A stretch of 64,000 nt of DNA from Mactra quadrangularis. Its lineage: Eukaryota > Mollusca > Bivalvia > Venerida > Mactridae. The notes under the pieces were generated by a model. That model saw only the letters and a program-made list of their open reading frames with translations. It had not been told where the DNA came from and ran no database searches. The DNA lies in assembly GCA_025267735.1 (NCBI GenBank), contig CM046311.1:28625399-28689398 (forward strand). The letters run 5' to 3'. The position numbers and the translations under genes are program-made. Shown here piece by piece: positions 36,201-46,915 of the stretch; within the stretch, counting starts at the first letter, position 1, and each line of letters opens with the position of its first letter.

Positions 36201-39200
36201 ATTTGTGGTTTTTCAAACTAATAACATTATTTGTATGAGATTATCTCTATTTATTTTATTTTCTATTATTATAGGTCAAACGTTGGCTAAGACAGCTGTT
36301 CCAAAAAATAATCATGATTTCATTTACTTGCTGAAGATATATAACCTGTATGAATGAATGATTATTATAATATTTCAGGTCCTGTAGCAAGCGCATTATG
36401 TCATCGTTTTTCATGTAGATCAGTTGTATTCTTTGGAAGTATATTATGTTTTATTGGACTGTTTCTATCAGCATATGCTCCCAGTATAGAATTCCTTTAC
36501 TTTAGTTATTGTATAGTCGGAGGTAAGTTGTCTGTATAATTCTTTATACATTATTGTTTGATTGGGTCTGATACAGTGTCAATAAAAACTATGGTCAAGA
36601 TACGGTGACAAGCACACCTAACCTAGCTTTACTGAACCATTGTCTATTACCAGTACCCACCTTTCCTTCCACAAGGTCGATAACTTCTCTAAATAAATTG
36701 TTAATGAAGGAAAATCATAATCATGGTCACATTATCAACGAATGGTATAACAGGCCGAGATGAAGCTCTTACCAGTAACCCTTTAGTTCACTGGGGATGG
36801 TTAGATGGTAGATTGGTGGGTGCAAAATGACTAAAACATTGTCGAAGAGAAACGTACTGCACCACAAAATATCAACTTGCTTTTGATAATTATAAGTTTT
36901 GTATAAAAATGGCTACTTGATATATTTTATTGATTATAACCATGTAATAGATTACTAGATATTGGTGTACCGTATCTTATACGACATGTTTATTCATAGA
37001 TTATTAATAAAGTATAAATCAATATCATTCTTTGATAACACAGTAGGCCTGGTATAAATAAATGAGTCTTTTAGAGTCGTGATGATAAGACAATCTAATG
37101 TACTAAGTTTCTAGCCATTCTGGTGCACAAATATTTAAATCAAAATGTTTTATCAATGACAAGATCGAGAATCTTGATAGCAATTGGATGCGAGTATGGT
37201 TACTTCTAGAGTAGTATGGATTTTATCGGGCTTTTACAATGACAGTAACAAAGTATAGATATGTCAAATAAGCTGTAGACATTGTATTTCATTTACATAC
37301 AATAACTCAGAAAGCTATTTTTATTAGTGAAGCATGTACCAAACTAAAATACATGTCAATTTAAGCAAGCTTTCATTGGTTTAAGTTATATTTCATGATT
37401 TGTTAATCTGTCACAGGTCAATTTGTACAAGTTATACAATGTTTTAAGTGTTAATCTGTCACAGATCAATTTGTACAAGTTATACAATGTTTTATGTGTT
37501 AATCTGTCACAGATCAATTTGTACAAGTTATACAATGTTTTATGTGTTAATCTGTCTCAGGTCAATTTGTACAAGTTATTCAATGTTTTATGTGTAAATC
37601 TGTCACAGGTCAATTTGTACAAGTTATCCAATGTTTCATGTGTTAATCTGTCACAGGTCAGTTTGTACCAGTTTTACAATGTTTCATGTGTTAATCTGTC
37701 ACAGATCAATTTGTACAAGTTATATAATGTTTTATGTGTCAGTCTGTCACAGATCAATTTGTACAAGTTATACAGTGTTTTATGTTTTAATATGTCACAG
37801 ATCAATTTGTACAAGTTATACAATGTTTTATGTGTCAGTCTGTCACAGATCAATTTGTACAAGTTATACTATGTTTCATGTGTTAATCTGTCACAGGTCT
37901 ATTTGTACTGGCTATACAATGTTTTATGTGTCAGTCTGTCACAGATCAATTTGTACAAGTTATACAATGTTTTATGTGTTAATCTGTCACAGATCAATTT
38001 GTACAAGTTATACAATGTTTTATGTGTCAGTCTGTCACAGATCAATTTGTACAAGTTATACAATGTTTTATGTGTTAATCTGTCACAGGTCAATTTGTAC
38101 TGGCTATATAATGTTTTATGTTGTATTTACAGGTTTTGGACGATGTTTAACCTATACACCAAGTCTTATATTAGTTACACATTATTTTAACAAACGTCGT
38201 GGTCTAGCTGTCGGTATTTCTACAGCCGGGGTTGGTCTTGGTATGTTCTCATTCCCTCCATTAATAGGTAAGTCACGCGACATTTAGAACAGGGCTCCAT
38301 TTTAAGCTCGCATACCGAGTTGGTATCACTGCAAAAATATTACAGTCTAAACTAAACAAGTTTTGTTGAATTCGAGCTCTGACTAAGGTATACATGTAGT
38401 TCATTTAATAGTTAATTATTTAGTCATGTAACATCGAGGTAGATTCCCACTAATTGTGAAGCATGTTTGTGACCATATACAATTTCCATACGGAACTGTA
38501 ACTATTTGTACATTAAATCCTAATGTTTTACTATCATATCAACTGTTATTTCGTGACGATAAATAAAATACACAATTTTCGTATCAAAGGGAGATAATAA
38601 CTTCTTTTAACGTTTTAATAATGTTTTCCCAACTAAATGTTGTTTTATAAATCCATTCAGTGCCCTAAAAACAGTGTTGGACATATTTACTCTTGAAAAA
38701 TAATCACCTTGCATATCACAAGTAACTTTACCGTAAAGCTTATTGATGAAAATAATTTTACTTAGGGCTGCCACAATATACTGGTATACCGGTATATTGC
38801 AATACGCAGCTGCGACGATACATATCGCGGTACGAATTTAGCGTACCGGTATCTGGCGATATTTTTTTATTTTATCGGAAAATGTAGCGAATCGTCAGTT
38901 TTCAATGGTTCATTCGATTGAAAATTAAGTTCAAAGTATTTAAGCGATCAGGGCGCATTCGTTTGTACTGGACTTGTGCAGAACACATTCTTGTTTCTTC
39001 ACACCTAGGCATTTTTATATGCAAAACATTACTGTAGCCCTTATTGACCCAACAGAAAGAGGCTAGACTATATCATGCCAGAATGTTTATCATTAAAAAA
39101 AGTATTTCAAAATGATATGCACTCAATAAACGTAAAGGAAACTCATTTTTACAGTTTCATAATTATGCTCTTGTAAGTTCGCCATAACTGTCACGAGAAG

Positions 39201-41896
39201 TGACAATAAAATTTGACTCTTACGCATTCACAAAATATGCTTGTCATGGTAATCTCTGGACTGTAATGTTACAAGTAAAAACATATGTTGATTAAAACTT
39301 TATTTACTTAACACGACTTGCAGTGTTTATTGTATGTTATAGACCAAATAATACACAATCCCCATTTTTTTTCTTTCATGAAGTTATATTCTTAAATTTA
39401 CTTTCATGGAATAATCTGTTCCCATAACTCTAAAAATGTGCAGCTTTTCCAAGTCTGCTACAGACTCTTTCCTTTCAAAATCCATACTAACAAACTGAGC
39501 AGTTTAATAAGTAGTTTAAGGCAGAGGGATTATGCCGGCACCTCTTTGGTTTGCAAAGCAATATACCGCGGTACGTATCGCGATACGGAGCTAGCGTATT
39601 GCAATATATCGCGGTACGCTTCTGGCGTATCGTGACAGCCCTAGTTTTACTCATAAAATTATGTTGATAATCTAATTCAAGTTTTTTGGAGTTTGTTTCT
39701 TCAGTGAATGTGAATAGGTTAAGCCTTAGACAGGATTTTGTCCAAAAACTTCTGGAGGGCACTGTATATTAAAACCTGTTTTACTTTGTCCGTCATCTTA
39801 GACCTATGTATTGTTTTGTTTTCAGAGGCTTTATTCGGAGAATTCGGTTATCAAGGTGCCATGTTTCTGTTATCAGCATTGAGTCTAGAAACATTTGTAT
39901 GTGCTGCATTGTTTAGACCAATGAGTTTACATAAGAAAATATCTAAAACTGAACAAATCAATAAGTAAGTAGATTCAATATTTTTATTGTAATATAAAGG
40001 CAATCCGTGGTAAAGCCTGCACATAATGACTTAATACAAAACCCATTCTAATATCTTTGCATACATTATAAAAGGTGCAATAAATGCTTTAGTGTATTAA
40101 ATTTGTTAAAAAGAGTTATATGATAAACTATAGTTATTTTACTAGATAACTTCTGAAATGATGTGTCAACATTCGGAACACCTCGACCTTTCATGAATGA
40201 ATAATCTCGGAAGGATTCGTGGGGGTCTTCCCTGGATTTTTTACTACCTATACGCGAGGCGAAGCACGTAACGGTTAGGCAAAATAGGTCTTGTAGTATA
40301 CTAACAGATCTTTGTCTAAACATATTTATTTGTTTTAAATTGAACCATATATTGTTCATCGATATCACTGAACTGTGTAATTTCAAATTTACGGACTAAA
40401 ACAAAACTTCAGTCATCGCCTAAACGATCGTGTATTTGTTTATTTTAACACCGGTTTTTCCACAATGGTGTCTAAATATGTCCGAGGTTATTCGTAGCGA
40501 ATGGTCGAGAAGTTCCGAATGGATGTGTCAATTATGTAGTTAACTGGTGGCAGATAATGGTACCATATTTATACATGTATACGCAATGTTTGCATGACAA
40601 CCTGCAAATTACTTTAATCTTTCAGCTTAATTAAGATGGCACGACGTGGTAGTATTGATGCTAGAAAGATTGTAGAAAAGTTAAACCCACCAAAACCAAT
40701 AAACAAACGTATGGCGGCTGTTAAGGACGATAACTGGCATGGTAGTAGTGAGTTCTCTTCAACCCTGGAATTTACCTACGTAGTACCTGAGCCGAGAAGA
40801 AAATCTGTGTTCTATGATAAAATGAAACAAGTTAAACAGGTGTTTAAGCCAGCACCTAAAGAGGAGAGGAAACCATTCTTAGAATTATCATTGCTGAAAG
40901 ACTTCCCATTCTTATCATTATGCTGTGCTACACTTTTATTCACTATGGCTATGATGTCAACATTTGTGTTTCTCCCACCATTGGCTAAATCTAAAGGTGT
41001 CACTCAGATACAATCAGCATACCTTGTTTCTATCATTGGTGCCAGTGATTGTATAGCAAGGTTCACTTCTGGTATAATACTTGACATGAAAAGGGTCAAA
41101 CCCTACCGTGTTCTTGTTTATAATGCGGTCATGTTCTTAGTGGGCGTGGTGTCAATGGTTATGCCTTCCATTGAAGGGTTTGCGGGCTTCGCTGGTATAG
41201 CGATAATCTATGGGTGTTTAACAGGGACTTATATTGCCCAGAAATCTGTGGTTGTTGTGGACATACTTGGTATAGAAAAAATGACTAGTTCATTTGGATT
41301 GTTGTTGGGGTTTCAAGGTATAGGATCTCTTATTGGACCAACAATTTCTGGTGAGTTATCTTCTGGTAAAGTGTATGTAAAATCTGTTAACAGTTCTCTT
41401 TTGAACTTTTATTTCAAATTAGGACAGTATAATCAATTTTGCGTATCAATTTTGTATTCATAAGGTATGTGTTTGTCGCAAAGCAAAACAAAAAACAGTA
41501 AGCCAGTTTTACATGTAACTCTTGTACTTTGACGCCATGTCAAAACGAATATCGGTCATTTTACGTCGGTCAGCTTACCTAACGAATTTTACCTTGAATC
41601 TGGTCTTTTACCAATGCTCAACTACCCACAAAGCCTTAGTCTTAAATCTACTGTTGACGAAATATCTTCATATAGTGACATTAGTTAACCATATAACTTG
41701 GTTTATTTCAGGTCTATTTCGTGATGTATTTGGTACATATGATGAAGCCTTCTATTTAGGAGGTATTGGTCTGTTTTTTGGAGGTTTTATATTATTGGCT
41801 GGTAATATATATAAACATATAAGAGACAAAAGATTAGCACGTGCTGTGAAGAAAACTGATGACGATATTGACGACGACACATCCAATAATGTATAG
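29940..41896 (+). CDS. Monocarboxylate transporter-like protein (SLC16 / MCT family), complete
   Basis: Spliced CDS: 29940-30258, 32555-32671, 36379-36522, 38133-38267, 39826-39964, 40626-41350, 41712-41896. All introns are GT-AG; 587 codons plus TAG. SLC16 proteins are 12-TM major-facilitator carriers, many of them proton-coupled for lactate, pyruvate or related acids. The defining TM1 motif 'PDGGWGWGV' is at residues 87-95, the TM4-5 motif 'HYFNKRRGLAVG' around K214-R216, and TM8 has the Asp/Arg pair (D426, R430 in 'GASDCIARF') equivalent to D302/R306 of MCT1. The N-terminal 93 residues are hydrophilic and acidic. The TM6-TM7 loop (about 272-360) is long and basic with two RRxS sites. Start: first ATG after an in-frame TGA. 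The subtype and substrate cannot be told from sequence, so no symbol is given. Confidence 0.93.
30325..30478 (-). mobile_element. SINE, family C (reversed, in MCT intron 1)
   Basis: On the + strand 'tacacctggatgagtggaac', 'ttcttgctcaatgaaattag' and 'cagtacc', then the reversed tRNA head 'gatcccttagcacccgtcct' and 'accaca', align with the reverse complement of 33785-33900. This explains the false extension of the exon 1 reading frame. Confidence 0.6.
30499..30580. repeat. Small inverted repeat in MCT intron 1
   Basis: GATAGACCA near 30502 is the reverse complement of TGGTCTATC near 30569. The arms are only 9 bp, so this may be chance or the end of an old element. Confidence 0.35.
31398..31629. 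mobile_element. MITE (family M2), in MCT intron 1
   Basis: The ends pair: left 'tggcgc' then 'cttacgataaaaatcatcgt'; right 'tgacttacgataact' and 'aagcgcca'. The interior 'atgtagaatattgtataact' and 'agtttattatcctt' is shared with 55804-56036. The 112-codon frame at 31200-31538 crosses its boundary and is not a protein. Confidence 0.65.
32040..32250. repeat. Degenerate 18-bp tandem repeat
   Basis: Variants of 'gcgacgtttagcggtgtt' recur across about 210 bases, the last two copies nearly identical (32217-32252). CpG-rich against an AT-rich background. Located in MCT intron 1. Confidence 0.7.
32253..32462 (-). mobile_element. SINE, family A-like (reversed)
   Basis: The minus strand has a tRNA-like head 'ggggtaagctctgtcgatag' and B box 'gtgggttcgattctcgg', then 'gaaatacttatagcggtcat' and 'gttgtcagccactggcacag', a variant of the family A body. 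Lies just upstream of exon 2. Confidence 0.55.
32555..32671 (+). CDS. MCT-like gene exon 2
   Basis: Acceptor TTCTATTTTAG|GTG, donor GATGG|GTAAAA. Encodes the end of TM1 and TM2: 'GLMKASGVMYLKLKDRF' then 'ATAWVFSLFTTFLLMM'. Phase 1 on both sides. Splicing to exon 1 rebuilds 'FVGGLMKASGV'. Confidence 0.93.
33785..34048 (+). mobile_element. SINE, family C (best copy, in MCT intron 2)
   Basis: tRNA-like head 'agcagtagtccagtggtagg' (A box) and 'ccagggttcgaacc' (B box). The body has 'actgctaatttccttgagca', 'gtgtacttcactcaggtgtc' and 'gtgtctgctgcactaggcgg'. A short (gata)n stretch and the tail 'agcccgatgaccaggggtaa' close it. Confidence 0.75.
34158..34270 (+). mobile_element. SINE, family A (3'-truncated)
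   Basis: B box 'aggtttgattcccagacggg' followed by 'gagtttggtcattaaatatt' and 'ttaccgtcatgcttcctctg', the family A order. Ends early at about 34270. Confidence 0.45.
34905..35225 (+). mobile_element. Mutator-like repeat copy (in MCT intron 2, right end lost)
   Basis: Shares 'ggaacacctc', 'aataatcccggaaggattcg', 'tgggggatcc', 'tacgcgagg', 'gacgaagcacg' and the distal 'taacgatcgtggatttgttt', 'caacaccggtt' with 40170-40521. The right terminal repeat is not present, so this is a truncated copy. Confidence 0.65.
35490..35870. repeat. 40-44-bp tandem array with three-unit higher-order structure
   Basis: Units beginning 'gcggttgc' or 'gcggctgc' start at 35495, 35538, 35582, 35622, 35665, 35706, 35746, 35786 and about 35817. 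Types A (ending 'tgccatgggtatttaa'), B ('attgctgtggttattcaa') and C ('attgccatagtatttaa') occur in the order A-B-C-A-B-C-A, a higher-order repeat of about 125 bp. Frames read on both strands here are by-products. MCT intron 2. Confidence 0.9.
36379..36522 (+). CDS. MCT-like gene exon 3
   Basis: Acceptor AATATTTCAG|GTC, donor GGAG|GTAAGT. Encodes 'GPVASALCHRFSCRSVVFFG' and TM3-TM4 ('CFIGLFLSAYAPS', 'FLYFSYCIVGG'). Phase 1 on both sides. Confidence 0.93.
36590..36722 (-). mobile_element. SINE, family B (fragment, reversed)
   Basis: 'cctaacctagctttactgaa', 'ctattaccagtacccacctt' and 'tccttccacaaggtcgataa' are the reversed family B body, as at 2638-2846. MCT intron 3. Confidence 0.55.
37391..38132. 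repeat. 48-bp tandem array running into the exon 4 acceptor
   Basis: Fourteen complete 48-bp units between 37417 and 38088, flanked by a partial unit on the left and a 44-base diverged unit on the right. Unit core: 'caatttgtacaagttataca', 'atgttttatgtgttaatctg', 'tcacag'. Each unit ends with an acceptor-like 'ttaatctgtcacag' followed by G or A. In the final unit this segment is replaced by 'ttgtatttacag', the genuine splice acceptor of exon 4. Because 48 is a multiple of three, long frames (37423-38190, 37631-38287) appear; they are not independent genes. Confidence 0.95.
38133..38267 (+). CDS. MCT-like gene exon 4
   Basis: Acceptor TGTATTTACAG|GTT, donor AATAG|GTAAGT. Encodes 'FGRCLTYTPSLILVTHYF', the 'NKRRGLAVG' motif and TM5 'GVGLGMFSFPPLI'. 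The acceptor is formed by the last, diverged unit of a 48-bp tandem array. The MCT frame also stays open upstream through much of that array, but that extension is not supported as coding. Confidence 0.93.
38763..39643. mobile_element. hAT-type non-autonomous element, 881 bp (in MCT intron 4)
   Basis: Left end TAGGGCTGCCACAATATACT; right end, reverse-complemented, TAGGGCTGTCACGATACGCC. Subterminal 'cgcggtacg' blocks occur near both ends. Flanking 8-mers 'attttact' (38755-38762) and 'gttttact' (39644-39651) form an 8-bp target duplication with one mismatch, as expected of hAT. No transposase frame remains. Confidence 0.85.
39826..39964 (+). CDS. MCT-like gene exon 5
   Basis: Acceptor TTGTTTTCAG|AGG, donor ATAA|GTAAGT. 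Encodes 'EALFGEFGYQGAMFLLSALS', completing TM6, and the start of the cytosolic loop 'RPMSLHKKISKTEQIN'. The donor is phase 2, the only phase change in the gene. Confidence 0.92.
40170..40521. mobile_element. Mutator-like (MULE-type) non-autonomous element, 352 bp, with 10-bp target duplication
   Basis: Terminal inverted repeats of about 40 bp: left CATTCGGAACACCTCGACC, right (reverse-complemented) CATTCGGAACTTCTCGACC; both continue to 'aataa(t/c)ctcgga'. The flanks 40160-40169 and 40522-40531 are identical 'gatgtgtcaa', a perfect 10-bp target duplication. Long terminal repeats with a 9-11-bp duplication fit the Mutator superfamily. Non-coding; in MCT intron 5. Related copies at 34905 and 3735. 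Confidence 0.85.
40626..41350 (+). CDS. MCT-like gene exon 6 (largest exon)
   Basis: Acceptor ATCTTTCAG|CTT, donor TCTG|GTGAGT. Encodes residues 285-526: the TM6-TM7 loop with 'ARRGSID' (S294) and 'PRRKSVF' (S345), both matching the RRxS protein kinase A consensus. TM7-TM11 follow, with 'GASDCIARFTSG' carrying D426 and R430 of TM8. The reading runs on into intron until 41463. Confidence 0.93.
41712..41896 (+). CDS. MCT-like gene exon 7 and stop
   Basis: Acceptor TTTATTTCAG|GTC. Encodes 'GLFRDVFGTYDEAFYLGGIG', TM12 'LFFGGFILLAGNIY' and an acidic C terminus ending 'DDDIDDDTSNNV' before TAG. The preceding frame from 41522 is intron. Confidence 0.93.
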
Positions 41897-42260
41897 TAGA
41901 GTGCTGTCTCTGACGACATACTGTATAAAATTGGAAAATAAACTCAGTTTTATTTCTCATCAGATTTTTGTGTTAATTAGAGCTCATCTTACACCAAAAA
42001 CTCATATATGAAAACTGCATCCCTCGTGATTTTTCAAACATTGCTATTATTATTTTTTTATAATCTGTGTTCCTTGAAACAATTTTGATTAACGTCCATG
42101 AAAAACTCACGGTATTGGTTGATTTGCCAATCTGGAACATTGATATTGAATGTAGATCTCAATTGTTATGTTTTGTGACTTAAATGGTAAAATTGTGAAG
42201 TTTATATTTGATGGCATTTATGACTTTGCATGTTTCATGGAAATCAATAAAGATGTTTAA
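41897..42260 (+). terminator. MCT-like gene 3' UTR and polyadenylation signals
   Basis: AATAAA at 41937-41942, only 41 bases after the stop codon, is followed by T-rich 'cagttttatttctc' and 'atttttgtgtt'. A second AATAAA is at 42246-42251. Either could end the transcript. Confidence 0.45.
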
Positions 42261-43660
42261 ACGACAATTACAAACCAGTTTAACAGTTGGCATTTTTGTA
42301 CATGTATTTGTTTGGTGGCAGAAAACATTCAACAGTGAAAATGTGACATTTTAGTCATGTTATACGGTTTATTGGAGGAAATAATTGTATAGAAACATGT
42401 ATAATGAACTAGCATGAAAAGTTACAATAAATGCAATATATAATACACTCATTGACTATTTATTGTTTGTTTTTTATTGACTTGTTTTATTTTATAAACA
42501 AAGCTCATGTGTTTTGAAGCATTGCAGCACCTCTGTGTTGGTAAATGCGATAGCTTGTCCGAGTGGTTACGACGTTTGTACATGTGCCATTTGGTAGCCT
42601 GCTTCGCGTTGTTTACAGTCACTTCCAAAAACCCCCATTATCAACGCACCTAGGTGATAAACAATTATCAAGATTTGAGCATTTTGTAGTCGACACCGGT
42701 TGCCTTAAGCCAATCAAAACGATGCATTTGAGGTCACATGATAAGAAAATGGCCATGAAAAAGGAAAAAAATGTGTGTGAATGGACTCGTCTCCGCCATG
42801 ATCAAGTTGTTGACTAAAATCAAGCTGGCGCATAGTCAATAGCAGGCATCAGCAGATGTTTAGGAAGGCTACACACCATTAAATATTTTAGCGGACATTA
42901 ACATTTTCACTCAAGTATTTTTGATCGGAAAAAAGTAAAATTTACAAAGATAACTAATCAATTGTAAATAGACTTGTTCATCGAAATCAATATTTATTTT
43001 ATATTCATAACATCCGCCCCATTAGCAAATGAATATTAACCACAAAATATATACATCTATGGAGAAGACATCAAACACGGCTGAACGTTGACTTCAAGCA
43101 TTTTTGGAAATGCTAATACTTGTTATTATTCTCTAGCAAGAAACTTTATCGTACTAGGAAAGTACTAGGAGACAGAGAAGCGGATTCGGAAGTAATTATT
43201 TTAAGCTGAAAAAGATTGTTTCGCAGTCGAGATAAAATTAATAAAAATCTTCCTGGATTAGGGGAGATAACTCTACAAATATTATGAATAAAATAGGTTA
43301 GAGTTACTTCCCTTATTCTGACTGGATGAATTTTTGACATCGAAGTTTAAATCAATATGTAAGAACATTCAAAACTATGATAGCCAAAACACAGACTCCC
43401 CTAGAGCTTCATCATGTTGTTTTATATGTGGGGTGCATGCAAGCGTGCGTGCATGGTGGGTAAATAGCAGGATATGTGCGTGCAAGTGTGGGTTGCGTGT
43501 ATTGGTATGAGTGTTTTCCCTTTATATATGCTGGAGGCCATTTGAAATTGGGGTATAACAAAAACGCATAGTGTTACGATCATTAAAAAATTAACTTTTA
43601 TTATTCTTATTATTCATTAATATTATTAATACTATTCTTCGAATTATGATCATTTATATT
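42261..43660. other. Intergenic, nothing firmly recognised
   Basis: At 42551-42570 'gcttgtccgagtggttacga' resembles the 5' half of a class II tRNA but has no 3' half. The 84-codon frame beginning there has no recognisable domain. A G/T-rich 'gcgtgcgtgcatg' patch lies near 43440-43500. Confidence 0.3.
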
Positions 43661-44100
<440 letters not shown>

Positions 44101-46690
44101 TTACCTAGCTGGCGACAGTTTTAAAGCAAATACAGACAAGGTTTTGTCTCGGTAAATGATTCTAAATTTGACTACGGCCTTTTCATTTAATACAAACATT
44201 ATTACGTTAAAAATCGTTGTTAGTCAATTTCATCTAATTGTAGTAAAACTCTAACGATTAATAATATCAGTCATTGCATGTAAAGACTGTCAGAGTTATA
44301 AGTCTTCCCGGTTTTGACTTTCCGTGATTTGTTCAGAACGGCTTCTAGTGTGACAAAGACATCGACCTGTCGTGAGAAGCTTCAAAGAATACTTTCTTGT
44401 GCTAGTTTTTTTCTCTATTCTGAAAATAAACATGTATTGTTTATAGTATATTTTTTGCCAAATGACCTGACACAGGTTTAAACATGACAATTTTATTATC
44501 TACACCATGTTCAATTGGTGAAATATTTGCTAATTATATTAAATTACAATTTTGTTACAAGTCAATTTTAAAAAGCTATGTATCAATATTTTCATCGTTA
44601 CATTCAGTTTCTTGTTTCTTTCTAAACTACACATTGTTCATTGTCTTTCTGCGTTCATGTGAGATCACATATCATTACTTGTTTCATTTTAAAATATAAC
44701 GTATAAAATACGTTATATTTATAATATATATATTTATGATACTAAATAATTTAGTCCTAATGTTCCTAAATGTATTCTTGGACACTTGTAATTTCTCATT
44801 TATTTCTTATACATGTATATGTCTACATGGATGCAGATGACACTGAATTTATTCTATGTAATATAAATGTATTATATAATGTATCGTACATAACTTGGTA
44901 AATATATTTTTATCTCCATAATTGAGGATACAATACATGTATATATAAGCACATCAGAAACAACAACAGTAAAAACACGCAGGTCTATCATACAGCCAAA
45001 AAGCCAAAAGTTTGAAATGATATTTGACTTAATCTTCTATTATAAAAGGAACACAACAAACAAATAACAAGAACATAAGGAATGTACCTCTTGGAATGAT
45101 CGAGCCGGGTATGAGTACACATAGTAACAATTGATCTCAGTGTAAAAGATACATTTTGAATGTTGTCCCTATATTTATTCATGGTCACATATAATTTCTT
45201 ATTTCTATAATAAGACACCATCACAACCGATTGACAGTGCATGACTCACCATAATGAAAAAATAATAAATCAGTTTTATTTTTTTACCATATGTGAAGAC
45301 CTAGTGTTGTTTTCTGCCTCGCTGTCTATTTACACTGTTGTAAAAACTGTCTGCAGAAGCGTCATGATGTCCTATAGACACCAGATAATCTAACCCACCA
45401 CGATAACCATTGATTTTCTATCATTGTTGAAACCCCTGAAGGGGTTGATCAATAAAACTAATGTTTTAATTTTCAGCCTATTTATCAGTAGTGTATGACA
45501 AGATAGTCTGTATATCAAACTATAAAACACATTATAACATTGGACACAATCTCTACAACACATCTGTCTACTAGTTTGTTTAAATGATGAGGAATGTACA
45601 AACATCTCTCTCCCTCATGCTACAGTCATCTATCTCTCTGACTCCCTGTCTCTCTTTCCTCTCAATCTCTCTGCTCTCTGTATCTTTGGTTCTCCCTTCT
45701 TGTTCTTTTTTGACATTAAAACTCGGTCTTTTTAGTGTCAAATGGTGTTGTGTTTGACTGTGGTCGTCGGTTCGAATCTCTCGTCAATCTCGTTCCATAG
45801 GGAAAAATGTCAATGTTGGCAATATTGGATGTTTAGTACTGTTGTGTTTGTTTTTCAAGCTCTAAACGTTTGTAATTGTTATACCCACTATTCTGTACAG
45901 ACAAAATTCAATTTTACGAAGATTTAAGTCATGTAATATATTAGTTACTGTTTAAATCTTAAAATGTTTTTCTCAAAGCTATGAAAATGTTCATGAGTCG
46001 GTTTGGAATTACGAAGACACTCTGTTCAGAAATTTGGTAAAAATTGAATTTTCTTTCTGAAAACGCCTTACTCAAATTCTGTGTAAGTTTCAGATTTAGA
46101 CAAAACAATTGATGCAATGGTCCTTGATTTTAATATTTATTTTATTATGTAAACACCATGGTTTGAACACCTCTAGAGATGATTCTTGGTGTAGTAAGAG
46201 AGATATATTGTGAATGTATTTCTATAAAATATCAACCACCCTCCAAGTTCTTGGACAAATGACATTGTAAGAAAAAATATCCTTGCTTAACACAAGTTGT
46301 ATCACGATGATTAAAGCTTATATATGTATCAGAGTTTGAATCATATGTTTTATATGCTGATTTTGGAATGTGCTCAGATGTCTATTTATTTCTCTTTTTA
46401 TGGGTTAATTTGAATTGGTTTATCATAAAAACATACGTTTGTTTAATGACATTTTGGATAGTAATTTCAACATTAGACTTCATTGTTGTATTAGGTTATT
46501 CTGAATCCAGTATATTTTAACAAACATTTAAACACTATTGGAAAAAAAGTCAGATTTAGAAATTGTGTTTAAGTTTTATTCTATTAAATAAATCGAAGAT
46601 GTTTTTTTTCTTCATTTTTTAAATACCGGTTTCACGTGAATAAATTCAGTATTTGTGAATAATATACAGGTCGTATTCTAGGTCATGCGT
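44101..46690. other. Intergenic, nothing recognised
   Basis: Includes a TC-rich low-complexity stretch (45605-45715) and an isolated B-box-like 'cggttcgaatctc' at about 45769, without an A box. No coding region supported. Confidence 0.3.
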
Positions 46691-46699
46691 GTTATTGTA

Positions 46700-46915
46700 C
46701 TTTGAAGAATGGACTTGCCCACTTAATGGGTGAATAAGCTAATACATGAACAGCATTTTAAAGCTTTAAACATACCACTTTGATGTCTAACCTATATTTC
46801 ATATAGTATTTATGCAGATATTAAATTATTTATAATGATGTGTTTGTAAAATAAGTGTAAACTAACTAAACCATAAAGTTTTAAAAATAATTCACCCCTA
46901 AATATTAGTGCGTAA
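46700..46915. repeat. Dispersed repeat, copy 1
   Basis: 'gtactttgaagaatggactt', 'accactttgatgtctaac', 'aactaactaaaccata' and 'aattcacccctaaatatta' occur in the same order at 53855-54085. The copies are diverged and no terminal repeats are identified. Confidence 0.45.

Noticed and set aside
37423..38287. Long open frames of 255 and 218 codons with 16-residue repeats
   Set aside because: They are translations of the 48-bp array. The second runs into transporter exon 4 in frame, but the genuine acceptor at 38133 restores the conserved 'VGGFGRCL' junction without it.
42563..42817. 84-codon frame after a tRNA-like sequence
   Set aside because: No similarity I recognise. The tRNA-like start suggests a SINE relic rather than a gene.
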